A stretch of 64,000 nt of DNA from Phoronis australis (Eukaryota > Phoronida > Phoronidae), in contig NMRA01000230.1 of the NCBI GenBank assembly GCA_002633005.1, forward strand, positions 517,495-581,494. Reading direction: 5' to 3'. The notes under the pieces are model-generated. The model was not told the DNA's origin. It saw only the letters and a program-made list of their open reading frames with translations, and ran no database searches. Shown here in pieces: positions 37,591-51,700 of the stretch. Numbering within the stretch: position 1 is the stretch's first letter; the number at the start of each line of letters is the position of its first letter. The translations under genes and the position numbers were made by a program.

Positions 37591-37693
37591 AGATTATTAC
37601 ATGTTCTCAGCCGTTATCCCCCTTATCTAGAGCCCGAGTGGATTTTGGAGAATTATCGCCCGAGGGGATAACGACTTCGCCATGCAATAATCT
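37591..37693. repeat. Third hairpin element, GTTATCCCC type
   Basis: AGATTATTACATG at the left is mirrored by CATGCAATAATCT at the right, and inside them CCGTTATCCCC faces GGGGATAACG. The arms are imperfect over about 103 bases. A related GAGATAACGACTTGGCG word occurs at about 36946. Confidence 0.6.
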
Positions 37694-38267
37694 CTATGTA
37701 CATGTATCTACATGCAACTGCATGCGGTTTTTTCTGACGAAAAAACATGGCGTTTTTTGTATTATCGTATGATTTGGACAGATTGTAGAGTTATGAATTG
37801 GCATCATGGAATCAATATGGGAAAAATCCAATTTTTTTTAAAAAAGTATTCTTCTTGGAATTGTTCTTAGTTCATCGAGGCTCGACCATGGTCTCTCTCA
37901 TTCTGCAGATATCGACATAAGGTCACATTTGCTTCAAATAGCCGTAAGGCATAAACCATCAAGCCATCTCAGTTCTCACCATTACGCTATTGCAGGGAAA
38001 TGTGCGTCTTAAGTTTAAAATTTTCAAAAACTTAATAAACGCTCTTTGTCCGAACTTAAGCGCGTGCCCTTTGAGCGTGCTGTCGTCTAAGAATAGGTGT
38101 TCATGGTCATGATGCATTGACGTTTGTCGATAATTGTTTTGCACTTAAAATGACCCAAAACACCATCGCTTCAGTTATTCTTTTTCCATTCCGAGCATAT
38201 CCTGATATTTTTCAAACTTCTCCACAACGTTTTGGGTAGAAATTGGTACAATGTACAGTAGCTATAA

Positions 38268-40425
38268 CTGAAAACCCAAACATAACGTCCTTCCACGAAT
38301 TACTTAGAGGGTGTAATCTTGTATTTAAGCACTATTGACTTTCATCGAGACAAAATCACACATGTTTGGGTTTTAGAATGAGCATATTGATTCTGGTGAA
38401 AATCAGTAGTTGTATAATATGGACATTAATGCTTTTGATAACCGTCTTTCATTTCATGTGTTTCCCCCTATCGTAAATTGTTTGTTTGCCGAACTATTTT
38501 TGAGCGGACCCAACAAATGTAGATTTCCACGACACGTGCGTGGCAGTTCAGCTTGAGCTAACACGCGGTCGGTATCGCCACCTGTTGACTGCTGTATTAT
38601 ACCACGGTGACGCAAGAGTTTGTAGTCCACATTTATTGCAAATCAGACATCGTGTTCCAAATATTCAATGTTCATCATCACGTCTGGTGGACAACGATGG
38701 TGGTTCTGAACAACGTAGATATTTACTTCATATATGTATTGTTTGGCACGTGATCTTCATTGAACATTCACCATTACGTTACGCCATCTCGGTCGCTTGA
38801 CATTGATTTCAAGAATACTTGGCACTAATAAGTTTTTGATGCATATGGCGTCAACAGGAATTACTACAAAACTGTAACGCTCACTCGTGTTAAGAATTGT
38901 TTCCACATTTGCTTGAGTTTAAATGCTTGGTCGATGATGCAGTCTTTGTAAGACTACTCGTTCTTCTGTCACTGAACGATTGCATAATTGAAACAGTTCC
39001 AAATACGGACTCCTCTGCGTTTCCTGTGTGGTGTGCGTATTTGTGGAATTTGTTTACGCCCTAAGGAAATGTTTCTATCACTTTGTTTTTTGCTGATATT
39101 ATTTTCTAATCCTAAACAGAACCCTTATTCCAACGAAAACGAACCAAGTATCTACTGTTCCATGTGACCAGCCATTGAGGACCAAGTTGACTTTGGTGAG
39201 AAAACTTTTCACCTAATTAGCTCTCAAATATGGTAGTAAAGTGAAATTTTAATTTGTTAACTTTCTCAATGTATTAAAACAGACATTCAAAAAATGTAGA
39301 ATAAATTCATTATGATTTGTGCTGTGCAGATTTTACAAAACAACATTTGGCAAAGTTTTCGTAATTTGCAGCAATATATTCAACGTTTTGAAAATAGAAA
39401 AACGACCGGTTTGAGAATCCAAGAACTACCGTACTTGCAGCCACGTGAGATATATGTATGTCCACATTAACTTTCTACAAGGAAATAAACTTCTAATGTG
39501 TTTTCCACTTAAGTTATTGGAGCCTCTTTACATGCAAGATAGCTCGTCTTTATACATGTAGCCCTCGTCAAGCTTTTATCTAACAAATACGTACAGTACA
39601 TGTATCAAATATTAATCAGACGGGGGCGTTAGATTTTTGTATGGTATTCCGTGTATGTTCGATCAGTACGTATCACACGAGCTTCCGATAAATAATCATA
39701 GCCTTTATAATCGAAATCAATTTCAACTAGTAAGGCGTATATACATGTATATGTACTTGCACTAACATACATGTACATGATAAGATTTGAAGTCAATGTT
39801 TTAATAAAAGCATTCTACTAAAGTTGCGCTTATTTTTTTCACCATCACGGATTTGTCTCCCTGAAACAAACATTTTAAGAAGAAAACTTGTTACCTCAGT
39901 TTTACATGAACACTTGTTTTTAAAGCGCAATTACTCAACAAAAAGCAATATTTGTGCAATAAAAGCTTCGCAAGAAATACAAATACAGACCTAATGTTTT
40001 ATGCATTAAAAACCAAACGCTATGGGAGTTCACCCTCTTTAATCAATGATCCACGGGAAAGCAATACGCGTAACGTCTGCAGTACGTGTCTTTTTTCTTG
40101 AATATCGTGAATATTTTCATTTCCAAACAGATGATTGTGAGCAAACGGGAGTGAGAGTAGATAACAGGACGTTTTATGCGCAAGGAATGAGAGATAACGG
40201 GAATCCTGGTACTTTTAGGATGGCTGTGAAATGCGTGGATCTTGTGTATGTATGGAGCCAAGAAGCATCCGTTGACCGAAATGAACGGAGAAGTGATGCG
40301 TCGGGAATGATAACTCAAGCTTGCAGACCCCCATCTCCTCGACACCACGCATTAACAGCTCGAGTGATACATGTACATGTAGTTTATCGAGCATGCTTAG
40401 AAATTCTTTTCCATTGCTGCGTTAT
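38268..40425 (+). mobile_element. Long diverged inverted repeat, copy 1
   Basis: Nearly the whole stretch matches, in opposite orientation, 60370-61950. Shared words in order are GAAAACCCAAACA, GTGTTTCCC, GGTATCGCCACCTG, TTTTTGATGCATATGGCGT, CACGAGCTTCCGATAAATAA, ATGCATTAAAAACCAAACGC, GGAATGAGAGATAACGGGA and CATCTCCTCG. Copy 1 contains about 520 extra bases at about 38945-39465. A 156-codon frame at 40046-40516 lies inside but is broken by indels in copy 2, so it is not treated as a gene. Whether this is a transposon or an old segmental duplication is open. Confidence 0.85.
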
Positions 40426-42295
40426 CCTTAAGCTACCTGGCAGGACTCTGCGCAAAACAGGGATCCTACCACTTAGAAACGGGAGCCCTAAACTAATTTT
40501 CGTCTATAACCTTTAAGAGAGTCATAGTGCAATGGAGGTCGAAACTGGCCTTAGGCTGCAATTAGTTAAGTGTAATTAATGTCTATTCCGCCGCAGCTTG
40601 GTGTTGCTCTACATTTTGTAACTGACTACGTTCGTTGGCCGATTGCCACATGGGTCCAATGGTTCTTTGGCAAATCGGAGCCTAAGAATGATGATGATGA
40701 TAAGTGGTTGGAACACAAACACTTACAGTAATAAATGTCTGTCGCAAGAGTGAGTCGGTCGATCAGAGGCTTTGATTAGTGATAGGGATAAGTATTTATT
40801 CACTTATGCTTATCGCTGCCATTGTTGATTTGCTGATCTGTTTCCGTTTCGAGTGTTTGTTGGTGTCATACACTGTAATTGTTAATAAAGTTGTTTTCCG
40901 AACTTCAATTTGGCGTTAAATGCGCAATCAAACAGGTGTCGAAGCAGGTGCTTGTGGACACTGACACAACTCGTGGCCACGTTATTTCGATGGGAGGCGA
41001 AACTGTTAATCGACTTCAATACGTATTTAGATAAAAATTATGCAGTCTGGGCGCGCATGTGTGAATTTTAACTCAAATTGGCCAAATATTGTCGAATGAA
41101 CTGCCCAGCTAAACATACATGTAACGATAGATAGGATTTTCTGAACATTTGACAATTTCAAACACAGCAAGACCACGTACGGTGTTAACATAATTGTTTT
41201 CAGCATGGCAGTTTGGTTACAATTCATCTTTGAACGGGAAATTTTGTCACACAATTGAAATTTGTGTGGACATGAAATGTTCTAGTTTGTTACCAGATAT
41301 CCTTCCGCGGTGGAAGGAATCGTGACTTGTCTTGACCACCTTAATAATAATTAAAACGAATATAAAGATATGAACGAGAGAAAGAAAATATACTTCTTAA
41401 CTTATGAATACAATTTGAGAAGGGGGTCTAATTTTAAAATCGAAATCGAAATCGACATTACTCTTGTCACTTCCTGTACTACTTTTGCACGTACTCAAAA
41501 TAAGTGTCTTCTGCCTCTGTCCAATCCTCCTTTACACTTAGTGATTCGAACGTTTAAGATAAGATTTCGAGTCTGAACTAACAATTTAGTCTCTTTCCTC
41601 GAGTTTGTACCTCGAATCTGCGGATTCATACAGTGCATACTCTGACTAAACTCTCATCTGCGTATACCGTAACGCACCCGTGTAGAGAATAATAGAAAAC
41701 ACAGCTCTTGAGTTCTCGCAAAAGAAGGAACGAAGAACGTGAACAGTGATTTCAACCTTGATTTGGAGTTGAGAGATAGAATCCAACCTCCACCCCCAAG
41801 CCCCCCACCCCCAAGCCCCCACCCCCCGAGACCCAATTGTTTATCGTTACAAGGTTATTTGATTTATACCGAGTGTGCGTTGGTCTCAAGCAGGGCTTGT
41901 GTTAACCTATTGCGCAACTAAGAGTCATATTAGTGCGCCCCAGGAAACCAATTTCCCTTATTAGTTTCGAGTCGTGGCATCATTATCACTCATTAACAGA
42001 AGGTATAACTTTTTGCTAAAATGTCCAACGAGTTTATGAAAATAATTATAAATTTTAGTCCTCCAAAGGTTGACAACAATTTGAAACTTAACTCTGTAAT
42101 TCATCTCACCCTCTGGTTTTAATAATTTCCAAATTATTCTATTTTTAGGAGCTGGAAATTTCCTGCCTTCAGAAGTACTTAAATTACCTTTCAACGATCC
42201 TGATGGGGCATTTCAACCAGTCAGATATATAAGCTTTACGAATATAACCATTTCTGCCCAAAAATATGTTTTCAAGCAGTCGGATACCTAGCTCA
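40426..42295. other. Intergenic stretch 3' of the coiled-coil gene
   Basis: No gene is supported. Contains the C-rich tract at 41786-41829. Confidence 0.5.
41786..41829 (-). repeat. C-rich minisatellite with G-quadruplex potential on the minus strand
   Basis: Two and a half units of CACCCCCAAGCCCCC give several consecutive runs of five or six G on the minus strand, separated by two to four bases. It lies about 600 bases past the stop codon of the coiled-coil gene. Confidence 0.75.
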
Positions 42296-42301
42296 TTTAT
42301 T
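42296..42301 (-). terminator. Polyadenylation signal AATAAA of the coiled-coil gene
   Basis: TTTATT on the plus strand reads AATAAA on the minus strand, 125 nt beyond the stop codon at 42427, a normal 3' UTR distance. Confidence 0.65.
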
Positions 42302-42426
42302 TCTGCCCAGAAAAAAATAAATGAATGTTGACAGCATTCTCCTTTAATGCTGAAGCTGTCTTAATTTCAGGTGGTTTATACAGAAACATAGACAATGTTC
42401 ACTTCTCGAATTTACGACGATCACCG

Positions 42427-42754
42427 CTAACTGAATAGTCCAGTCTTCTGCTGCGCTTTCTCTAGCTTCTCAACAGTTGCCTTCAACTCGTGCAACGTAA
42501 GGTCCTTCTGTAACACCTTTGCCTCTGACCGTCTTAACTGGTCCCTTAAGTTTTGAATCTTCTCTTTGCTTTCCTTGTCGTTTTGCTCTTTTAACGTATA
42601 CTCGTTTATTTGATCTTCTAGAGTGTGAACCTTCGCCTGCAGTTGGTCGACTTCTGCTTGCTTGACGTCTATTTGAGCTTTCAATGTTTCTATCTCATCA
42701 ATGTGTTTGGTGGTGAGCTCCTGAATCATAGCATCGACTTCTTCTTTCGTTAGT
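42427..42754 (-). CDS. Coiled-coil gene, exon 11 (terminal)
   Basis: Enters in phase 2 after acceptor TTTGCACCTTTCAG and codes LTKEEVDAMIQELTTKHIDE, then a regular coiled coil, ending TGLFS and a stop. The segment before the stop has strong Leu/Glu/Lys heptads and no zinc finger. Confidence 0.9.
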
Positions 42755-45700
42755 CTGAAAGGTGCAAAAAACCTAATCTCATTGCTGGTTCCTTATTAAG
42801 ATTAAAGTTGTTTCGAAGATTGAAAATAACTGGTAGATCGCTATGGATTCACATAAGACACGTGACTGTCGCTAAGCACACTAGTGTCGCTTTAGTCGTC
42901 GAAGCAGCATGGCTGTTACGGCTAACCAATTTAAATTCAGAAAAGGAAACGAACACAATAATGTTTCTTTGGAAGTAAGAGCAAATTCTTCTATGACAAA
43001 AGTTGTTTTCGACATCATTACATGATTTTTAACAGCGTTATATTGCATCAACCGCGATTTTCGCTGCCATAATTCAATGGGCTCCAGCTTAGGCTTAACC
43101 TCCGATGGGCCGGACTTGGCAGTGAAACGAATCGACACAAATAGAAATTGAGATAACGGAATGGTTAAAGATGATCAGAAAGCAGCTCACACACATTATT
43201 TTATTCATCTTATACATGTAGTAGGGTTCCATATAACATACCTTTCTTCGTTGTCGCTATTTTTCGTATCCGCACCAATGTCTTCGGGGTCGGAGTCTAC
43301 CACAATATTCGGGCTATTTCCGAACTCCTCGGCTAATTCCGTCATCAGGCATGAATCACTCTCGTCGCCATCTTGTTCTTCCACGTTAGCATGCTGGTTG
43401 GTGTCATTTTCCGGCACAGATTGTTGAGCGGAGTCGCTTTCAGCTTTCGTATCGTCGTTCTCTGAATCTTTCGTCACAGTAACTGTTGGAATAGCAGAGG
43501 TGTCCGCGTCGTCTTTTTCTCTGTCATGGTCGGCTGCTACGTGATTAGCACTTGAAACATCGTCTGCAACTTGGTTACTAGAGACATCGTCTGCTTTCAG
43601 GTCTCCCTGTAAATTACCAGTTTGGTGAAGGAAAATTGGTAACCTCAGGCCCTTTTCAAGAAACTGACTTACATGTATATTATTTTTAGCTAAAGTCTGA
43701 GATATGTCTCAGCTTCCAAACTTTGAAACTTCCACATCCGGTAAGATAGTTTAAAACTTTTTTCCATATTTGAGATCTCTTTTTGAAACGAACTTGAGAC
43801 AAATTTAAGATTTATTGACTGAAATTATTATTTGTAGTAACGAAGTCAGTTTTCTTGGAACGGCCCCTGTACTTACTGGGAGTTTGAATAGCTGCTATGA
43901 AAGAATCCCTCAACCTTTATTTCTAATTGCTCATAATTGCAAGCTTTTTTGAAGAAAAGTATCCAATCTCAACGTTTGCATTTTGAAGGAAATCGAACTA
44001 GAATCAAAACACAACCTTAATAATGAAAACAATTTCTGTAGAGCGCACATGCATTGTACATTCACGGTTCTGCTTTTAGAAACACCAGAAGGCATATATT
44101 CCATAAGTGGCAATTGTATCGTAATTGAATGATATTTGCTACAAATACTTTCCTCACCTTCTCGTCTGAAGACTCTTTGCTAGATTTTTTTGCTTTCTTC
44201 TTCCTTTTCTTGCGTTGTTTTTTCTTTTCCCCGCTACTCCCACTATCAGACTCGCTAGACGAAGGGTCCTTAAGTTTCAAAATAGTCATACACTTAAACT
44301 AGGTGTATTAAATTGGACTAGGACTTACTTACGTACCGAAATGATTATACACTTACTGGTTTAGGAAAATGACATAGATTTTTTATGGGAGGTGACTAAA
44401 TATTATAAATTTCTATTTTTAATAACATGGAGCACATTTCATTATGGCCGCAATTATGTCAAAGTCTACAGAGGGTTGCGTGATGACCTGACGTTAACAG
44501 GAACATTTTATCGAGCTTCCGACAGTTTTAAACATATTACCTTGGTCTTGGCGCTGACAGCGGCCTGAAGTTCCAGTATTCTTTGACGTTCATTAAGTTG
44601 GGCGTCTTTCAGTTGTTCAATCTCACTGTTCAGCTCAGTGATTTGTGTCAAACGTTTACCATTCTCCGCGTTAGCCTGAAATTCCAACCATCGTGTAGTT
44701 GTTTTTGTTGTAATTTGCAAGTGTCCGTGACAGTTTAGTGATGACCTGATTGGCACTATTATGACGCGATTTGGATCCCAAAATATGAATAGAACTCCAC
44801 AGTGAAACTATATTGTCTAAATGCCGTATATAACCACGGTGGCATTATGCAAAATTATGTGTTTGAGTCAATCGGAGTGCGTCGACAACAGTTACACCTA
44901 GTGTATGCTCCCGTAGAGTTGAATCTCTGGCCTAATGTACGCTCCCTGAGAGTTAACACTCTGGCCTGAATTAGTACTGTAATTGTTTTTAATTTTGGAA
45001 TTTTTCCACCCAAATTTTGACCACGTCAAAATTGAGATTGGCTGGGTCGAAAACGTCACCACTGTGTCATACTCAACAAGCCCCTACTGGAAATACGTTT
45101 AAAGTGTGTGTGACAAAACCTTTATCAAAAACCGTGTAATCCATCACATTCAATTACTGCAAAATTACGACATCCGTGAGTGGTGTCCGACAGGGTGTAA
45201 GTTAGCTGTTGTCACGCAATGGGCATTTCTGTTGCATTGCGAAGCACAAAGATTAATAGCCGCCCACAAGCGTCGCACTAACGGAACCTATGTCCGTCAC
45301 GCTAATTCAGTTTGGCTTACGTGACACTGGTAAACGTGTTCTAAAAAATGCTTTTAGGGTCTTTGTTTTCAGGAAACTGGAATCACTATCGTATTCTGCT
45401 TTCACGTCAGCTAAATGCTGATTTATAGGCCTAGTCATTTTTGATATAGATCACGGATGTCCATAAGAATTGGTTTTAACTTCTTTCTATCACAAATAGG
45501 AGGTGAGTTTTGCTGCTACAATAGTCCAAGACTATCAAAAATGTTGTCTTGCCACGGCTGGTTATCTTGTACGCCGACCATGGCATTACGCATTAGCGAA
45601 CCGTCAATTCTTTCCCATCCTATAAACAATTTCTCATCGGAGTAAGAACCAAGATGAACGCATCTTTAGAGTGGAAAGTAGACTAAATCAAACGCAAATT

Positions 45701-48700
45701 TCTTTGAGGGAATACAAGTTTATGCCCGCGTTAAAAGGATGTTAAACCCTGTTTTGTTGGTTTTAACCACTTCAATTTCTGCCGGTTCCCTGTTAATGCA
45801 CCGTTGGTATCTGACTTGAGTGATAAAATCAGGATTCAACGGAAAAGTACACACACAGAGAATAGATATCATGATTCTCGGTGAATGGTGTTTCTCTGTA
45901 GTTGTCGAATAACGCCTAGTAAACAGTTAAATCGTAGGTCACGCTTGCCGGTTTATCAAAGTCTGTGTTCCAAACGTTTGAGGTTTGACGAGGGTAGCAG
46001 CATTGTTTTGTTTTGTAGAGCTGGATAGATAGTCTTTGGTATAAGTTAAACTGCCAAACGCAGGTTTAGCATCCTTCTAAGAGAGATTTGAAGGGGACAG
46101 CACTGTGACTAAGCCAGAGGTATACGAAACTGATAGGTGGTCAGTTTTCTAAATGCGTGTGACATAAAATATGAAATATTTATTAGCAATGGGTGCTCAC
46201 TGTTTGAACTTCGCTTCTGGTCTGTAAGAGTTCCTCCTTGGTCTGTTCGTGCGCTCTTTGAACTTCATACAACTTTTGATGAAACTCGGTCTGAACTCTG
46301 AGTAGTTCCTCTTTACTGGTGAAGAGTTCCTTTGTGATCTGGGATTTTAAATGAAACCAGTTACCGTTGATTGTGGATTTCCGGTCGGTGAAAGTCTTAA
46401 AACTACTAGACTATCAACGTAAATTTAATAATCCATGGGGACACTCTACATCACAACCCTATCTGTGAGTGTGTTTATGTATATCATTTACATCCATAAG
46501 TAGCTGCGTAAGAGAGACTCACAGTGTGCAATGTGGCGACTGATCACGTGGGACCAGACACAAGTGGCCTCTAGAGGACAAGGAGGTGATTTAACTTTGC
46601 CCAAAACGAATCCCTTTCCACCACACACGTTGTAAAAGGGTCATTTCACGAAGTAAAAATGTTCCTCTATGTCACCTGCTGTGAAGAAAAGAACCTTCTG
46701 GTGCATCTGGGTGACGGTAAGAGTCAATGTTTCCACGTGATCAACATGATGGAAAGCCACCATTACGAAATCATTGAAAGATTTGTTGATGTGGTGCAGA
46801 CTGATAATATGATGCTTTCCATGTCTACAAAATTTAATCATGCAATGTAATTATTAAAATCACCTGTGTTTTCTCTTGTTCTAGGCCTTTAATAGTGTCG
46901 TTTTTTTCTTTTAACGTGTCTTGGAAAACCTCGATTTGGCTCTTCAGGTCATGAATCTTCTCGTCCGTGTTGGTTTTCACTGTAGAGTACTGTTCTCTAT
47001 ACGACTCGCATTCCTTCAGTTGTTTGGATTTGAATTTCAGTTTAGCTTTCAATTTAGTTCTCTCTTCTGAAATCAACAACGTTACATTGTTCACCTCATG
47101 CAGATACGTGACCCGTGTACATCGGACAGCATAGACGCTGTGTTACCTCAAAGATACGACTCACGAAGACCAAGACTGAACATGCGATCAACTTACCAGA
47201 TGAGATTAATACACAGTGCTCCATACGCTGTTTTCCGAAACGCTGTTAAGAATTGGTTTTGAAATGTTTCATTTTGGCATAAAACATAGGGATTTTAGGC
47301 CTGTTGTGAAAAACTTAACAGTTGCATGAAACGAAAACGAAGGAATAATTTCGAAAAGTGTAACAAAGTTTTTGACATTTTATCGTATTTTGTTTGTATG
47401 AAAAAACTTTGTGTCATGTTATTGACGCCTTTGTTTTGCTACAAATGTACTATTTGCTATGTTTTGACAAGAAGGGGTCATGTGACCCAATTAAAGCAGA
47501 TTGGTAAAAAGTCCAAATCAAATTTTACATATTTCTTCATAATTATACGTTCAGAAAACGTATGTTTTACATTGGTATAGTCTGTAGCTCTATAGATATT
47601 TTGATAAATGCACTGAGTTGTCTACAGGCTCCCACCAACATACCCTATTCATCTTGTGAGTTTAAATATACATGTAAGAAGTTTATGTTAAAGAGGATTG
47701 CAATACAGCGTACCTTTTAGTTGATCTACTTTCCGCTGGATCTTTTCGAGTCTATTATTCATTGCCTTCTCCGCCTTTTCAACGTCGAGCATCTTGTCGT
47801 GCGCTAGCTGCTTGGCCCCCATGACTGCCGAGTGCTCTTGATTTAATGTCCTCATTTTGTACGACAGGCGCTGCTCAGTCTCTTTCAGTTGGATCAGTTC
47901 GTTCTCGTTCGCCACAACCCTGTCCCTGAGAACTGCAGAGAATGCAAAGGAAAGCGTTTATTACAAACGGCAAAGTATCACAGATACACCATATTTGATT
48001 GCTGAATATCACCGTCACCATTGCCAATGTATTTTAATGAAAAATGTAATTTTGAATGATTGGAGTTGAGTCCAGAAAGCGTTAGAAAGCATATCAACGT
48101 AATCAGGACTACTATCACTACATTGCACCATCGTCACCATAGCAACATCAACCCTTTTGGTGTAGGCATCATCACAAGTTATCATGATTGTTTAGTCTTC
48201 ATTAATAGTGGTTGCTGTTGTTTCTGCTGCTGTTGTAGTTCATGCTGTTTTTATTTTGTTGTTGTTGTTGTTTTTGTTGTCACCGTGCTTTTTGTTGCGG
48301 TTGTTGCTGCTGTTGTTGTTCACTTTGTTGTTGTTGCTGCTGCTGTTGTTGTTGTTGATGATGATCTTGCTTCTGTTGATTTAGTGTTGTTGGTGTTGCT
48401 GTTGGTGTTGCTGTTGTTTGTGTTATTATGGTATACAACATGCCGTAGTGAAATTCCATGTAAGTGGTAATTTAAGGGTCACACTTTGGAAATAAATATC
48501 CATTTAAGTGTCCCATTCCTGACGTGCAAAATGATGCTTGAGGCTTCCTTAGATATGTGTTTCCTGAAACATCATCGGGGTTGAGCTTAATTCTGAAATC
48601 CCGATATAAAATAGATGCTTTTAAATTTCCACGCGATTTATGGATCACTTTTTAAAGCGACAACGACCTGGTAATACCTCGTTTGTCTTCCTTCAGCGTC

Positions 48701-51700
48701 TCAATTTCCATCTCCAAGTTGGTTATCTTCTCTTCGTAGTTCTGCTTGTCCAAGTCCCAATCTCTTTCGGCTGTTTCATATCTCCGTCGAAGCTTCCATT
48801 CCACTTGCTTCTCAACTCTCTCCTTCGAGCTCTCCAGCTCATGAATGCGGGCGTCTCTTGCTCTCACGTGACCTTGAAGCTGACCAATTTCTTGCTGTAA
48901 GTAATACCATCGCAGAGCATGAACAACGCGCGTGCTGGCGGGGTGCGTGTCGTGACCTGAGTGTCATTAACCACACCCATGGTGAGCTTTTCTCACACTC
49001 TCCCGAAGCAGAGCTTAAGACTTGGGCCTCCTTGAGGAATTTGGTCATAAGTTGACATATATATTTCTTCTCAAGCCAGTCACAATGTCCGCGATATACG
49101 ACGTCTATTGAGTAATTCGAGTACTTTTGACCAGAGCACTCGACAGTCTGGTTCACCTGCACTAGAATCCTAATCAGTATTTCGCATGAACAAATCCCTT
49201 TGAAGACTCAAATTGGTCCGCTTCTTTAAGGGTTTCAAGAACCACTACCACTACTACAATACAACCCTTAATTTGTCATCACCATGCACCAGGGCTTATT
49301 CCTTTGAGCACCTGGTTCGGTAATTATATGTCTGATTTCTCTGTCAACAAGGGTCATTTTTTTAATATCAATTGTAGACCTATGAAACTGAATAATCTAT
49401 TTAAAATCCTTGATGATCGACGAATATCGCTACGTGCTAGCCTCAGCTCCATTCTGCAATAAACACGCAACTGGCTTAGTGTAAACTAAAATACAGTCTC
49501 TTTTTGTTGGTGCATTGACTTCCTCTGTTGGACAGTAACTGAGTTGGTTCGAGAATTTGTAGTTCACTTTTGCGTTTTTTAAAAAACATTTGCAAAGAAT
49601 ATATTAAACATTGTCTGTTTGTTATTGTGTCATTATCATGTTCATACAAATTTAGTCTATTATTCGGAGACAAACAACTTCTTTTCGCTCTAAGTATCAT
49701 ATGAACGCTAGACTATAATACGACGACAAATGTACAGTATTTATGACAATGCTTTGATGAATACTGCATTTTCAAGTTTTTGATGGTCATTTTAGGTCGA
49801 ATCGCGAGTTAAGAGAGATGGAAATGAGTTATTTCGCACGAGGTAAAAGTCTAATCGTGTGCACAAAAATAATGCTCAGTTGTTCGTGATCAAATGACTG
49901 CGTTTTTTCTTAAAAATAAGGATTTTTCACGGAGCTCGCAGTAATTTTCACAAAAATGAATTTTGGCACGAAACTTTGAAATTATATTTCCTTATTCAAT
50001 TTACTACAAAAGGTTGTACTGTGATTCAAAGCAATTTTATTAGCCCGAAAACTCAGCTGTCAAATAAATCGAACTCCTTTTTTAAATCAAGAAATGTTAA
50101 CGCTGATTAAGAAAAAAATGCAGTCACGTGGTGGTGAGTGATTGCAAACATCTGAAAATCATTTCCATGCACATTCCGTGATCGCCAAGAATTTTGAAAG
50201 TATATAGTTGCATATTCAGTTCTGATACTTAAAAAGTTGTTTTATGTGTATAATACTTTGTAGCGAAGGTATCCAAGGTGACAAATAGAACTCAAATACT
50301 ACACATTAATTTTAGAACTCGTTTACGGAGTTGAACGCTCAGTTAAAGATGCAGTCTCGTTAAATTGCGAATATACAAACGGAGTATTAATTTACAAACA
50401 ACCCAGGTCCTCCAGTGTGCCGGAAACCATCCGAGGACCAGTTACTGTTACAATCTCGCGAAAGCCTCGTTTTGTGAGACTATTTTCATGTAAATGAGTA
50501 TGGTAATATTTCATCATAGCGGACGAACACCCGGTGTCGGCCATCGACAACTGAGGTCTGGCTACTCGACCGACACTCCTCACGGTGACCACAACGAAAA
50601 TAGTCGTTCTGTAATTTCATTTTGCCGACACCTAGGACATTATTCAACACCATACCATTTTGCATAGCAGACAGTGCAAAGTCTGAATATTTCCTCACAC
50701 TTCTCGTCCACATTTCATAGGACGACACGGGAATCCCTGGGAAACCCCCACAACATTGCCGTTACCCTTTTGAAACAAAGCATAGTTTTTACTATTTGTT
50801 TATTTCACTATCAAATAACAATTGCGTAGTATTTGGACTTACTATGGTTTCTTGCGTGCTCACACTTGTTTTTAAATGCATCAGTGGTGGCGTTTTCTTC
50901 AAAACCGCAATTTATTTACAAATTGTTTCTTTTTCTGATTATACTTGTATGCACAGTTCTCCAGGAAGTCACTAGGTGGCGCATACTACAAATTTATATA
51001 TTCACGGCTTTAATGAGACATAGCACATTTAAAGTTGAGTGAGTATTTCAAGTCTAAAAACTTGTTCTTTTGAGTAGGTTACCTGGTGCTTGATTGACTT
51101 GTCCTTCACTTGATTTAGTTCGTGTCGTAGTAGTTCTCGTACTCTCTCGAGCTCTCGTAGCTTGTCAAGTAATTCATCTCTGTGAACAGCCACTTTCTCC
51201 CCTTCATCAATCAGTTCTTGTTTCTGTAAAGTGCCAAGGGCTCACTTCGCTCAATGTAGTCATTACTTCGGCTTTAAAACGAATTACATCATTCGAACAC
51301 AGTACCTCGATTTGAGATGGATTAAAACAGAGAAATTTTGCACGATTGTGATTGCCTACCTGACTTGTATTCAAAAGGACAGTGTAGGTTATACGCCCAG
51401 AAATGCAGTTTGGGGTCATTTTTGGATGGATTCACTTTATGGGTTTTGACTAGATCTATAAAACAGCAGAATGCGTTGTGCTGTGATTTTATCACAGAAC
51501 TCTAATTCGTCCCGTTGTGTGCTACACATGTACATTCGCTGAAATCAAAGCCGGTGATTTTTCCGGCTACTCTGGCTGTACATTGTACTTGGCTATACAC
51601 CTACAAGTAGCTCCGCCAACGGAACAATAGGCTTAACTGTGGGGGGCCGTACCTTCAAATGGACGCCAAGACTGAGCTCAGAAAGTCACTTTTCTCACCG

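Noticed and set aside
40046-40516. 156-codon plus-strand frame
   Set aside because: It sits in inverted-repeat copy 1, and the matching part of copy 2 carries indels that break this frame, so coding is not conserved.
48060-48470. 136-codon Val/Cys-rich plus-strand frame
   Set aside because: Product of the GTT repeat inside an intron of the coiled-coil gene.
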